Made by a program: the position numbers and the translations under genes. Positions 52,141 through 59,420 of a stretch of DNA of 64,000 nt are shown here, one piece after another (the stretch's first letter is position 1; each line of letters begins with the position of its first letter). The notes below the pieces were generated by a model. It was not told where the DNA came from. It did no database searches and saw only the letters and a list, made by a program, of their open reading frames with translations. The DNA is from JAXLXE01 sp046328115 (GTDB taxonomy: Bacteria; Chloroflexota; UBA6077; JACCZL01), in the NCBI GenBank assembly GCA_046328115.1, contig JAXLXE010000004.1, forward strand, positions 682,001 through 746,000. The letters are read 5' to 3'.

Positions 52141-53502
52141 CTAGACGGGGCGGTGGTCCACGGGAGAGCCCGCCGGAATCAGCGGCTCGCGCGCTACGCT
52201 GGCTTTGAATTCATCGAGGAGCCGCCGGGCGTGAGCCCCCACCCAGGAATGCAGGAACACCTGGTTGTGCGCCTCGCGCTCTTTGGGATCTGTCATCAGA
52301 TTGATCACGTGCGGCGTGGAGAGATGCTCCGCCGGCTCGTCCTGATACTGCTGCCGGATGTACATGTACTTGAAGTTGCGCCACTTCACGCCGTGCAGCA
52401 CGTCCTTCAGCCACACCAGGCAGCCCTCACGCGCTGACTCGGCCGTCTTCCCCTCGAAGAACGCGCGTTGGTCCAGCCCGTCGATCACCCTATCCGTGGG
52501 GATGTCGCAACCCACCCACCGCAGCAGCGTGGTGAACATGTCCACCTGGTGGACCATCTCGTTGCTCACTCGGTCCGGAACCACCTGCCCCGGCCAGCGG
52601 ATCAGGCACGGCGTCCGCAGGCCGCCCTCCGAGGACGTGAAGTATGAGCCCTCGAACACGCCCGGCGAGCCGCGCCAGAGCAGCTTGTCCTCGGCGCCGT
52701 TGTCACCCGCGAACACCACAATCGTGTTGTCAGCAACGCCTAGCTCGCCCAGGAGATCCAGCATCCGGCCAAAGTCATGGTCCAGCTCCAACAGGCAGTC
52801 CGCCCAGTCGCCATTGCCGCTCTTCCCGGTGAACTCGGGACGCGGCAGCGTGGGCCAATGCATCAGCGAGTGGTTGAAGTAGAGGTAAAACGCCTTACCC
52901 GCCGCCACGCTCCGCCGCACGAACGACTCGCCCCGTCGCATGTACTCGGCGTCCACGTTGCGCTTCAGATCCATAGTCATCTGGAGGTCTTTGCGCTCCG
53001 CCACGCCGCCTGCCTTCGTTCCCTCCAACATGTAGACCGGCGTGTCGCGCTCCGGCCGATACCACGGATCGTCCGGCCAGGCGCACTCCGCGTAGGACCG
53101 CGGCGGCCCGAACCACTCGTCAAAGCCGTGATCGGTGGGCCAGCGGCCATCCTCCGCGCCGATGTGCCACTTCCCATGGCAGGCGGTGGCGTAGCCCGCC
53201 TCGCTCAAGATGTCGCCCATGGTCCGTTCCCAGGCTACGATCCCGCCCTTTATCAGGCCACTGGCTACGGTGTGGTTGCCCGACCGGATCGCATGGCGGC
53301 CCGTCATCAGCGCCGAGCGAGACGGCGTGCACTGCGGCTCGGCGATGTAGTGTCGAAGCTGCAGCGCCTCGCGAGAGAACGCGTCGATCCGCCGGGTATC
53401 CGCACCGCGGACCACACCGCCGCCGTAACAGCCCAGCTCGCCAAGCCCCAGGTTGTCAACGTGGAAGAACAGGATGTTGGGTCGAGCACCTTGGTCCGCC
53501 AT
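52141..53502 (-). CDS. sulfatase (arylsulfatase type)
   Basis: 453 residues, alkaline-phosphatase superfamily. The formylglycine motif CTPSR (Cys58) followed by SALMTGRH is complete, as are the metal-site segments NILFFHVDNLGLGELG near the start and FAGDNGAEDK. Formylglycine-generating enzyme would be needed to activate it. There is no signal peptide, so it is probably cytoplasmic. The ATG at 53502 is chosen because the fold starts there; GGAGG lies 12 bases upstream, a long spacing. The longer frame runs into the divergent hydrolase gene and lacks similarity. Confidence 0.92.
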   Translation of the reverse strand: MADQGARPNILFFHVDNLGLGELGCYGGGVVRGADTRRIDAFSREALQLRHYIAEPQCTPSRSALMTGRHAIRSGNHTVASGLIKGGIVAWERTMGDILSEAGYATACHGKWHIGAEDGRWPTDHGFDEWFGPPRSYAECAWPDDPWYRPERDTPVYMLEGTKAGGVAERKDLQMTMDLKRNVDAEYMRRGESFVRRSVAAGKAFYLYFNHSLMHWPTLPRPEFTGKSGNGDWADCLLELDHDFGRMLDLLGELGVADNTIVVFAGDNGAEDKLLWRGSPGVFEGSYFTSSEGGLRTPCLIRWPGQVVPDRVSNEMVHQVDMFTTLLRWVGCDIPTDRVIDGLDQRAFFEGKTAESAREGCLVWLKDVLHGVKWRNFKYMYIRQQYQDEPAEHLSTPHVINLMTDPKEREAHNQVFLHSWVGAHARRLLDEFKASVAREPLIPAGSPVDHRPV

Positions 53503-53700
53503 GGAATGCTTGGACCTCCACCAGACGTCCGCGGTGCCCCGCGGGGCGGGAGCAGCGCGCCGCGATATTGCGCTTTCGCGCCGTCGTCCGCCTAGTGTAG
53601 TGACGCGACGGACGGCACGCCACTCCATCTCCGCATCCATCGCAAGCACGCTACACTGGACCGGCCGACTCCCAGACCCATCGGCAGTCACGGAGATGTC

Positions 53701-54657
53701 ATGGCAACCGTCAACTCGGTCCTCGGCGCCCTGGACACGGCGGACCTCGGCTTTACCCTGCCTCACGAGCATGTCACCGCCGGATCCGCCGGCATCCTCC
53801 AGACCTTCCCAGAGATGTACGGCGACTTCGATCGCCTCACTGAGCAGGCCATCGTCACACTCAACGAGGCCCGCGAAGGCGGCGTTAGGACCATCGTCGA
53901 CCTCTCCACCATGGACCTGGGACGCAACGTCCGTTTTATGGCAGACGTCTCGCGGCGAACCGGGGTCCAGATCATCGCTGCCACCGGCATCTGGCGGGAC
54001 ATCCCCCGCGCCTTCTGGAGCCGCACGCCAGACGAGATAGCCGCGCTCTTCGTTCGGGAGATCCAGGTGGGCATCGAGGGCACTGGCATCAAGGCCGGCA
54101 TCATCAAAGTGGCCAACGACGCCGAGGGCGTGACCAAGGAGGGCGAGATCGTCCTCCGCGCCGCCGCCCGCGCGGCCAAGCAGACCGGCGTCTGCATCTC
54201 CACCCACACCTACGCGCCGGGGCGGGTCGGCGAGCAGCAGGTGGCCATCTTCGAGGACGAGGGCCTGGACCTCAACCGGGTGTACATCGGTCACAGCAAT
54301 GACACTACCGACCTGGACTACCTGCTGGGCCTGGTCAAGAAGGGCGTCTGGCTGGGGCTAGACCGACACCAGACCAGTATGCCCATCGGGCCGGATGCTG
54401 AGGGCCGCACCCAGACGTTGGCCGCGCTCATCAAGGCTGGCGTAGGCGATCGTCTGATGGTCTCCCATGACTGGTCGGTGCTGCTCTCGTTCCGCACCTC
54501 TGACCCCACCGCCAGCCGCGCGCACAATCCAGACGGCTGGCTGTTCATCACCAGGAATGTGCTGCCCCGGCTGGCCGAGCTCGGCATCAGCCAGGCCCAG
54601 ATCCACGCGCTGAACCACGAGAACCCCCGACGGTTCCTCAGCGGCACGCGAGACTGA
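53701..54657 (+). CDS. phosphotriesterase-family metal-dependent hydrolase
   Basis: 318 residues, TIM-barrel amidohydrolase superfamily. The metal site shows HEH in TLPHEHVT (residues 22-24), Lys in GIKAGIIKVA, His in STHTYAP, His in IGHSNDT and Asp in SHDWS. Such enzymes include lactonases that open sugar lactones, fitting the neighbouring sulfatase, aldolase and dehydrogenases. The ATG at 53701 has GGAG five bases upstream and is divergent from the sulfatase gene. Confidence 0.92.
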   Translation: MATVNSVLGALDTADLGFTLPHEHVTAGSAGILQTFPEMYGDFDRLTEQAIVTLNEAREGGVRTIVDLSTMDLGRNVRFMADVSRRTGVQIIAATGIWRDIPRAFWSRTPDEIAALFVREIQVGIEGTGIKAGIIKVANDAEGVTKEGEIVLRAAARAAKQTGVCISTHTYAPGRVGEQQVAIFEDEGLDLNRVYIGHSNDTTDLDYLLGLVKKGVWLGLDRHQTSMPIGPDAEGRTQTLAALIKAGVGDRLMVSHDWSVLLSFRTSDPTASRAHNPDGWLFITRNVLPRLAELGISQAQIHALNHENPRRFLSGTRD

Positions 54658-54777
54658 CCCGTCGGATTCGCGTCCCTGACCGCATCCTTCCATAATGGCC
54701 CTGGTCTGCCCCGCGGCTGGTACCGCGGGCCGGCCAGAACCAGCGAACACGCAGCACACGCGAGATACGGAGCAGAT

Positions 54778-55755
54778 GTGACACGCGTACTTTCCATGAT
54801 CCGGGGCGCAACCGCGTCCCAGGGGCCAGGCGTGGCCGCCCTGCTGGCCGCCGGGCTGGACATCAAATTCTCTGGTGGCTCGCCCCGCAGCCCCGAGTCA
54901 GACGTGATCCGCGAGCTCGAGGGTTGTGAGCTCGTCATCGCCGGCGGCGAGCCGTACACGCGTCACGTCTTCCAGCAGAGCCCCCAGCTCAAGTTCGTGG
55001 TCCGCTTCGGCGTCGGCTTCGACGCCGTGGACGTTCCCGCGGCAACGGACCTCGGCGTCATGGTAGCCACCACCCCGGGCACCAATGACTGGGCCGTGGC
55101 AGACCACGCCATGGGCCTCATCATCGCGCTGGCTCACCGCATCGTGGAGCACGACAAGGCCATCCGCAAGGGTGTCTGGGCGGCGCTACGCGGCGTCGAC
55201 GTGTACCAGCGCACCATTGGCATCGTCGGACTGGGCCGCATTGGCAAGGGCGTTGCCCGCCGCGCCCACGGTTTCGGCATGCGCATCGTCGCCCATGAGC
55301 CCTATCCGGACCAGGCGCTGGTCAAGGAGTTGGGCATCCAGCTTGTTGATCTGGATGAGGTCTTCCGCCAGGCGGACTTCGTCACCCTGCACGCGCCCGC
55401 CGACGCGGGGACGGAGAACCTGGTGGACGCGCGGCGGATCAGCCTGATGAAGTCCACCGCTTATCTCATCAACACGGCCCGCGGGAAGCTGGTGGATGAG
55501 CACGCGCTCTACGTCGCGCTCAAGAGTGGCCAGATCGCCGGCGCCGGCCTGGACGCCCGCCGCGACGAGCCGCCCACGGAGCCGCCGTTCAACGAACTGG
55601 ACAACGTGGTGCTCACGCCCCACAGCGCCCCGTCCACCGATGGCGTGTGGGTGGCAGGATGGGAGATGGCCGCCCGCCAGGTGATAGACGCGGCCCAGGG
55701 GCGCCAGCCAGAGGCGCTCCTGAACCCCGAAGTTTGGGAGCGGAGGAGACGATGA
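54778..55755 (+). CDS. D-isomer specific 2-hydroxyacid dehydrogenase
   Basis: 325 residues. The NAD-binding motif GIVGLGRIGKGVARRAHGFGM, the catalytic Arg in NTARGKLVDE, the Glu region RDEPPTEPPF and the His in LTPHSAPST are present. Similar to phosphoglycerate dehydrogenase but without the ACT domain, so a sugar-acid oxidoreductase is likely. The GTG start follows GGAG, and the stop overlaps the alcohol dehydrogenase start. Confidence 0.9.
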   Translation: MTRVLSMIRGATASQGPGVAALLAAGLDIKFSGGSPRSPESDVIRELEGCELVIAGGEPYTRHVFQQSPQLKFVVRFGVGFDAVDVPAATDLGVMVATTPGTNDWAVADHAMGLIIALAHRIVEHDKAIRKGVWAALRGVDVYQRTIGIVGLGRIGKGVARRAHGFGMRIVAHEPYPDQALVKELGIQLVDLDEVFRQADFVTLHAPADAGTENLVDARRISLMKSTAYLINTARGKLVDEHALYVALKSGQIAGAGLDARRDEPPTEPPFNELDNVVLTPHSAPSTDGVWVAGWEMAARQVIDAAQGRQPEALLNPEVWERRRR

Positions 55756-56744
55756 AGGCAGCGATCTACTACGGCCCGCGCGACATCCGCGTGGAGCAGC
55801 TCGACCGACCCACCGTGGGTCCAAACGACGTGCTCATCAGGGTCGCTGCCTGCGGCATCTGCGGCTCAGATCTCCACACCTACCGCTTCGGCATCTTCCC
55901 TGACCTGGGCAAGGTGGTCCACGGCGGCGAAGGCCGGGTCATGGGCCACGAATTCTCCGGCGACGTGGTGGAGGTGGGCTCCGCTGTCACCTCGCTCAAG
56001 GTGGGCCAGCGCATCGCCACCGTCAGCCCCGGGGCGTACGCCGAGTATGCCGTGGTGGACGCCAGCGATCGGGCCGTGCTGCCCATTCCGGACCACGTCA
56101 GCTACGAGGAGGCCGCCACCGTGGAGCCCCTCGCCGTATCGATCCACGCGGTCAACCTCACCGCTCCGGTTGACGGAGAGACCATCGTGGTGATTGGCGC
56201 GGGCATCATCGGCCTGGGCTGCATCCAGGTGATCAAGGCCCGCACCAGCGCCCGCGTGATCGCGGTGGATGGCTCCGCGCCCCGACTCGCTATGGCGAAG
56301 GACTGCGGCGCCGATGAGCTGGTGGACTTCACCAGGGGGAACCCCCTGGACCAGGTTATTGCCCTCACCGGCGGCGAGCGGCCGGTCCCCCGCCTGGGTT
56401 TTCGAGGTGGCTGGGCGGATGCCGTCATCGACGCCGCCGGCGCACCGCCCACTACCCAGCAGGGCCTGGACATGCTCAAGGAGGCAGACGGGCGGCTCAT
56501 CCTGGTGGCACTCTCCGAGCACGAGGGGCCCATTGACCGCAACGTCCTCGTCCGCAAGCAGATCCGCTTCCAGGGCTCATGGTCGTCAAATCACCAGGAC
56601 ATGCGGGATGCGCTGGACCTGATCGCCTCAGGCAAGATCAACCGCAAGCCCCTGGTATCACACCAGTTCTCCCTGGACGAGGCCGCGGAGGCCTTCAAGG
56701 TCCAGGAAGCGGGTCAGGCCATCAAGGTGGTCGTGAAGCCGTAG
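55752..56744 (+). CDS. zinc-dependent alcohol (sugar/polyol) dehydrogenase
   Basis: 330 residues, medium-chain dehydrogenase. Catalytic zinc residues are in CGICGSDLHTYRFG and GHEFSGDVVEVG; the Rossmann motif is VIGAGIIGLGCIQ. The four-Cys structural zinc lobe is absent between residues 90 and 115, so only the catalytic zinc is expected. The ATG overlaps the hydroxyacid dehydrogenase stop (ATGA), with GGAGGAG upstream. The pair is probably co-translated. Confidence 0.93.
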   Translation: MKAAIYYGPRDIRVEQLDRPTVGPNDVLIRVAACGICGSDLHTYRFGIFPDLGKVVHGGEGRVMGHEFSGDVVEVGSAVTSLKVGQRIATVSPGAYAEYAVVDASDRAVLPIPDHVSYEEAATVEPLAVSIHAVNLTAPVDGETIVVIGAGIIGLGCIQVIKARTSARVIAVDGSAPRLAMAKDCGADELVDFTRGNPLDQVIALTGGERPVPRLGFRGGWADAVIDAAGAPPTTQQGLDMLKEADGRLILVALSEHEGPIDRNVLVRKQIRFQGSWSSNHQDMRDALDLIASGKINRKPLVSHQFSLDEAAEAFKVQEAGQAIKVVVKP

Positions 56745-56798
56745 ACTTCGGTCCTGGAGATCACGCCAGAGTACGCAACACGCCGCCGGAGGGACACC

Positions 56799-57422
56799 AT
56801 GGATCTGTCACGACTCTCGATGCCTCTCGGTGAGGCCATGCTCACCCACCTGTCGATCCGGCGCTACCGGCCGGATCCGATCGCGATCGAAGACATCCAC
56901 ACCATGATCGACGCCGCCTCCAAGGCCCCCAGCGGCGGCAATCACCAGCCAACGCGTTATCTCTACATCACCGATCGCGCCCAGATCACCGAGTTCGGAG
57001 CCCTCTACAAGGAGGCCTGGTGGGCCAAGCGGCGCGACCAGGGCGGCTGGCAGACGGTGGATGACATCCCGGAGCACGAGCAGAGCTACCGCCGTGCCGC
57101 CCAGCTAGCGGATGAGATGAAGGACGTTCCCTGCGTCATCTTTGCGCTGGCCATCCCACCCGGTGGCGCGGGCTCCGTGCTGCTCTCTGTGCAGAACCTC
57201 TTGCTGGCGGCCCGCGCGCTGGGCATCGGCACCTGCCCCACCACGCTGCATCCCAGCGTGATGGACCGCTTCAACAAGATGTTCGGCATTCCGGACGACG
57301 TGCAATTCCACTTCTGCATCCCCGTGGGCTACCCGCGCGGGAAGTTTGGCCCGAACAAGCGCATGCCGACGTCCGAGACGACGTACCAGGGCAAGTGGGG
57401 CCAGCCGGTCCCCTGGAGCTAA
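56799..57422 (+). CDS. nitroreductase-family protein
   Basis: FMN-dependent oxidoreductase of 207 residues: LSIRRYRPDPIAIEDIHTMIDAASKAPSGGNHQPTRYLYI at the start, VQNLLLAARALGIGTCPTT in the middle and PVGYPRGKFGP at the end. GGAGGGA precedes the ATG. It is 54 bases after the alcohol dehydrogenase and may close that operon. The substrate is not predictable. Confidence 0.92.
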   Translation: MDLSRLSMPLGEAMLTHLSIRRYRPDPIAIEDIHTMIDAASKAPSGGNHQPTRYLYITDRAQITEFGALYKEAWWAKRRDQGGWQTVDDIPEHEQSYRRAAQLADEMKDVPCVIFALAIPPGGAGSVLLSVQNLLLAARALGIGTCPTTLHPSVMDRFNKMFGIPDDVQFHFCIPVGYPRGKFGPNKRMPTSETTYQGKWGQPVPWS

Positions 57423-57441
57423 GACCGCAGGCAACACCGGG

Positions 57442-57467
57442 CGGAGCGCCAGGAGACAGGCGCTCCG
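57442..57467 (+). terminator. hairpin after the nitroreductase gene
   Basis: CGGAGCGCC and GGCGCTCCG form a perfect 9-bp stem with an 8-base loop, 20 bases after the stop codon. There is no T run, so termination strength is uncertain. Confidence 0.5.
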
Positions 57468-57570
57468 ATCTGCCCGTCCGCGATACGGTCCGGCGTCGTC
57501 CTAGACAGATGCCCGGCGTGCTACTAATCTGCCACTCCGGGTCTAAGAGCCTAGACACCGCCACCTATAG

Positions 57571-57598
57571 TCGTCACGAGCGCGCATGCGCGTATGAT
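57571..57598 (+). promoter_or_regulatory. toxin-antitoxin promoter with embedded palindrome
   Basis: TCGTCA (57571-57576) as -35 and TATGAT (57593-57598) as -10 with a 16-bp spacer. The spacer contains the perfect 12-bp palindrome CGCGCATGCGCG (57581-57592), directly against the -10, where a bound antitoxin would block RNA polymerase. Confidence 0.6.
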
Positions 57599-57626
57599 TG
57601 GTTCAGCAGTCGATGGGAGGTGGGTG

Positions 57627-57935
57627 ATGCAAACGCAAGCACGTCTGACCGTCGCGCTGCCCGTGGATCTGGTCCGTGACATCGACCGACTGACCAGCGA
57701 TCGAAGCCGATTTCTCGAAGAGGCCGCCCAACGTGAGCTTGAGCGGCGACGGCGCGCCGAGCTACTGCGCTCATTGGAGAGCCCGCATCCGGAGACCGCG
57801 GCTTTCGCCGAGACCGGGTTCCGCGACTGGGCGTCGTCGTTACCGAACGAAGACGCCGCTAGTCTGGTTGACGCCCGCACGGGCACACATGTCCGCTGGG
57901 TGGACGGTCAGGGCTGGGTCGAAGTCAACCCGTGA
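57627..57935 (+). CDS. antitoxin, ribbon-helix-helix-like
   Basis: 102 residues. The first 25 residues (TQARLTVALPVDLVRDIDRLTSDRS) have the beta-strand plus helix pattern of ribbon-helix-helix antitoxins, followed by a charged helix (RFLEEAAQRELERRRRAELLRSL) and a tail that would wrap the toxin. The ATG at 57627 has GGGAGGTG upstream. Its stop overlaps the toxin's GTG, the usual coupling in such pairs. Confidence 0.8.
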   Translation: MQTQARLTVALPVDLVRDIDRLTSDRSRFLEEAAQRELERRRRAELLRSLESPHPETAAFAETGFRDWASSLPNEDAASLVDARTGTHVRWVDGQGWVEVNP

Positions 57936-58303
57936 ACCTCGACCGGGGCACCATCGTGCTCCCGGAACTAGATCCCACGATCGGCCACGAGCAGCGCGGT
58001 GTCCGACCGTGCGTGGCCGTCAGCGACCCGGCGGTGATTGCAGATCAGCAGTTTCCACTTGTGGCGGTGGTTCCAGTAACCGCGACACCGGGTGTCGGCG
58101 CGCTCTATCCGGTGCTCGCGCCCGGTTCAAGCGGACTTGCGAAGATATCCTATGCGCTCATCGATCAACTACGGTCTGTAGACAAGCGCCGCATCCGTCG
58201 CGTATTTGGAGCAGTGTCCGACGACGAGTTAGCCGCGATCGATGAGGGGCTGACGCTTTTCCTTGGCCTCGCCATCTCAACCCAGCCGTATCCAGTCTGG
58301 TAG
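57932..58303 (+). CDS. MazF/PemK-family toxin
   Basis: 123 residues, an endoribonuclease toxin fold. Visible are the N-terminal GTIVLPELDPTIGHEQRGVRPCVAVSD (the RP segment), the strand FPLVAVVPVTAT and the conserved AKISYALIDQLRSVDKRRIRRVFGAVSD. The GTG start is in the antitoxin stop (GTGA). Likely cuts mRNA when free of antitoxin. Confidence 0.9.
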   Translation: MNLDRGTIVLPELDPTIGHEQRGVRPCVAVSDPAVIADQQFPLVAVVPVTATPGVGALYPVLAPGSSGLAKISYALIDQLRSVDKRRIRRVFGAVSDDELAAIDEGLTLFLGLAISTQPYPVW

Positions 58304-58327
58304 TTGGCGCCATCCGGTTTCTGTCGG

Positions 58328-59149
58328 TCAGCCCCCAGTTGCTTTGCCAACCGGCGCGTAAGGCGAGTAAACCGGGTTTCGCATGTCCCGTGGGCGCTCC
58401 CACAGACTGAGCTGGCCGACCACCTCATAACCCATTTCCGCGTACAGGGGATAGCCGTCCGCGCTCGACTCCAGCAGCGCTGGTAATCGCGGGTCCGCCA
58501 GCGTGGCCTGCCACGTAAGCGCTCGACCATAGCCCTTCCGCCGCGCGTCGGGAAGCGTGGCCACCAGGCAGACGTGGTTCACCTTTCCGTCCAGCACCAC
58601 CGCGGCAACGCTGACCGGGCGATCGTCCACGTACCCCACCCACAACCGCACTGAACCGCCCAGGATCGCCGGCGGCACGACGCCGCCAGGAAGCAGGCCC
58701 TCCACACCCAGCACCGGGTATCCGTCAACCAGCACCCGCTCCACGTCCGCGATGGTGCTCGCGTCCCGGGACTCCACGATGCGAAGCTCCGCTGGCGAGG
58801 GCGGAGCCTCGCCGCCAGCCGGGCGGACCAGGACCGGCGGGTGGCCCCACAGCACGTACCCGTGCGCCCGCAGGTCTGGCGTGGGCCAGCCGCTCCAGAG
58901 CAGCCACGGCCCTCCCGCACGCGCGCCGAAGAACGACTCTAGCTCGGCGGTGAGCTCCGCGGCATCGCCATCCGCGAGCGGCCGCTTGAGGGTGGCGGCG
59001 TTCAAGAACGGGTTGGGCGAGGCTCCGTCTGCCACCCAGGCCAACGGCCAGTCCTCATTCCGACCGCCGACCGCGTGGGCGAATTCGCTCCAACACAGCG
59101 CCAAGCCGCCAACGCTCACTGAGATCCAATCTGTCTCCTGGTTAGCCAC
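58328..59149 (-). CDS. GNAT-family N-acetyltransferase
   Basis: 273 residues. The C-terminal GNAT fold has VSVAAVVLDGKVNHVCLVATLPDARRKGYGRALTWQATLADPRLP, i.e. strand 4 and the acetyl-CoA-binding R-K-G-Y-G loop. The first 130 residues are a family-specific extension resembling other two-part GNATs. GTG start with AGGAGGT five bases upstream. The gene is convergent with the toxin gene. The substrate is unknown. Confidence 0.9.
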   Translation of the reverse strand: MANQETDWISVSVGGLALCWSEFAHAVGGRNEDWPLAWVADGASPNPFLNAATLKRPLADGDAAELTAELESFFGARAGGPWLLWSGWPTPDLRAHGYVLWGHPPVLVRPAGGEAPPSPAELRIVESRDASTIADVERVLVDGYPVLGVEGLLPGGVVPPAILGGSVRLWVGYVDDRPVSVAAVVLDGKVNHVCLVATLPDARRKGYGRALTWQATLADPRLPALLESSADGYPLYAEMGYEVVGQLSLWERPRDMRNPVYSPYAPVGKATGG

Positions 59150-59208
59150 GCGGCACCTCCTGACTGTTTACGCCGAATCTGGACGGCGAGATCAGGTCGC
59201 CCGCGGTC

Positions 59209-59400
59209 TCAGGTGGGTGTGTGAAGCTCGACGATGGCGATGCCGTGCTCGCCGGCGACCGAGTAGACGATTCGAGCGGGTAGGCGGGCGATGCCGGCGG
59301 CGGTGTTCGGGGCGGATCCGCGCCGCCGTATGACCTGGGTGCTCTCGTCACACCGGTCAACGAGGGCAGAGCCCACCAACGCGTGTATCCACGACGCCAT
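59209..59400 (-). CDS. small unknown protein (doubtful)
   Basis: 63 residues from ATG 59400, following the fourth cyclase gene on the same strand. The end GIARLPARIVYSVAGEHGIAIVELHTPT resembles a beta-sheet core as in small toxins, but I cannot assign a family. No ribosome binding site is obvious. It may be a non-gene. Confidence 0.25.
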   Translation of the reverse strand: MASWIHALVGSALVDRCDESTQVIRRRGSAPNTAAGIARLPARIVYSVAGEHGIAIVELHTPT

Positions 59401-59420
59401 CCGTTGGCGCGATCTTCGGC

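Noticed and set aside
52777..53595. 272-codon plus-strand frame over the sulfatase
   Set aside because: Shadow of the sulfatase gene; no conserved pattern.
53503..54294. 264-codon N-terminal extension of the sulfatase frame
   Set aside because: It is antisense to the phosphotriesterase-like gene with its full metal site, and the sulfatase fold starts at 53502.
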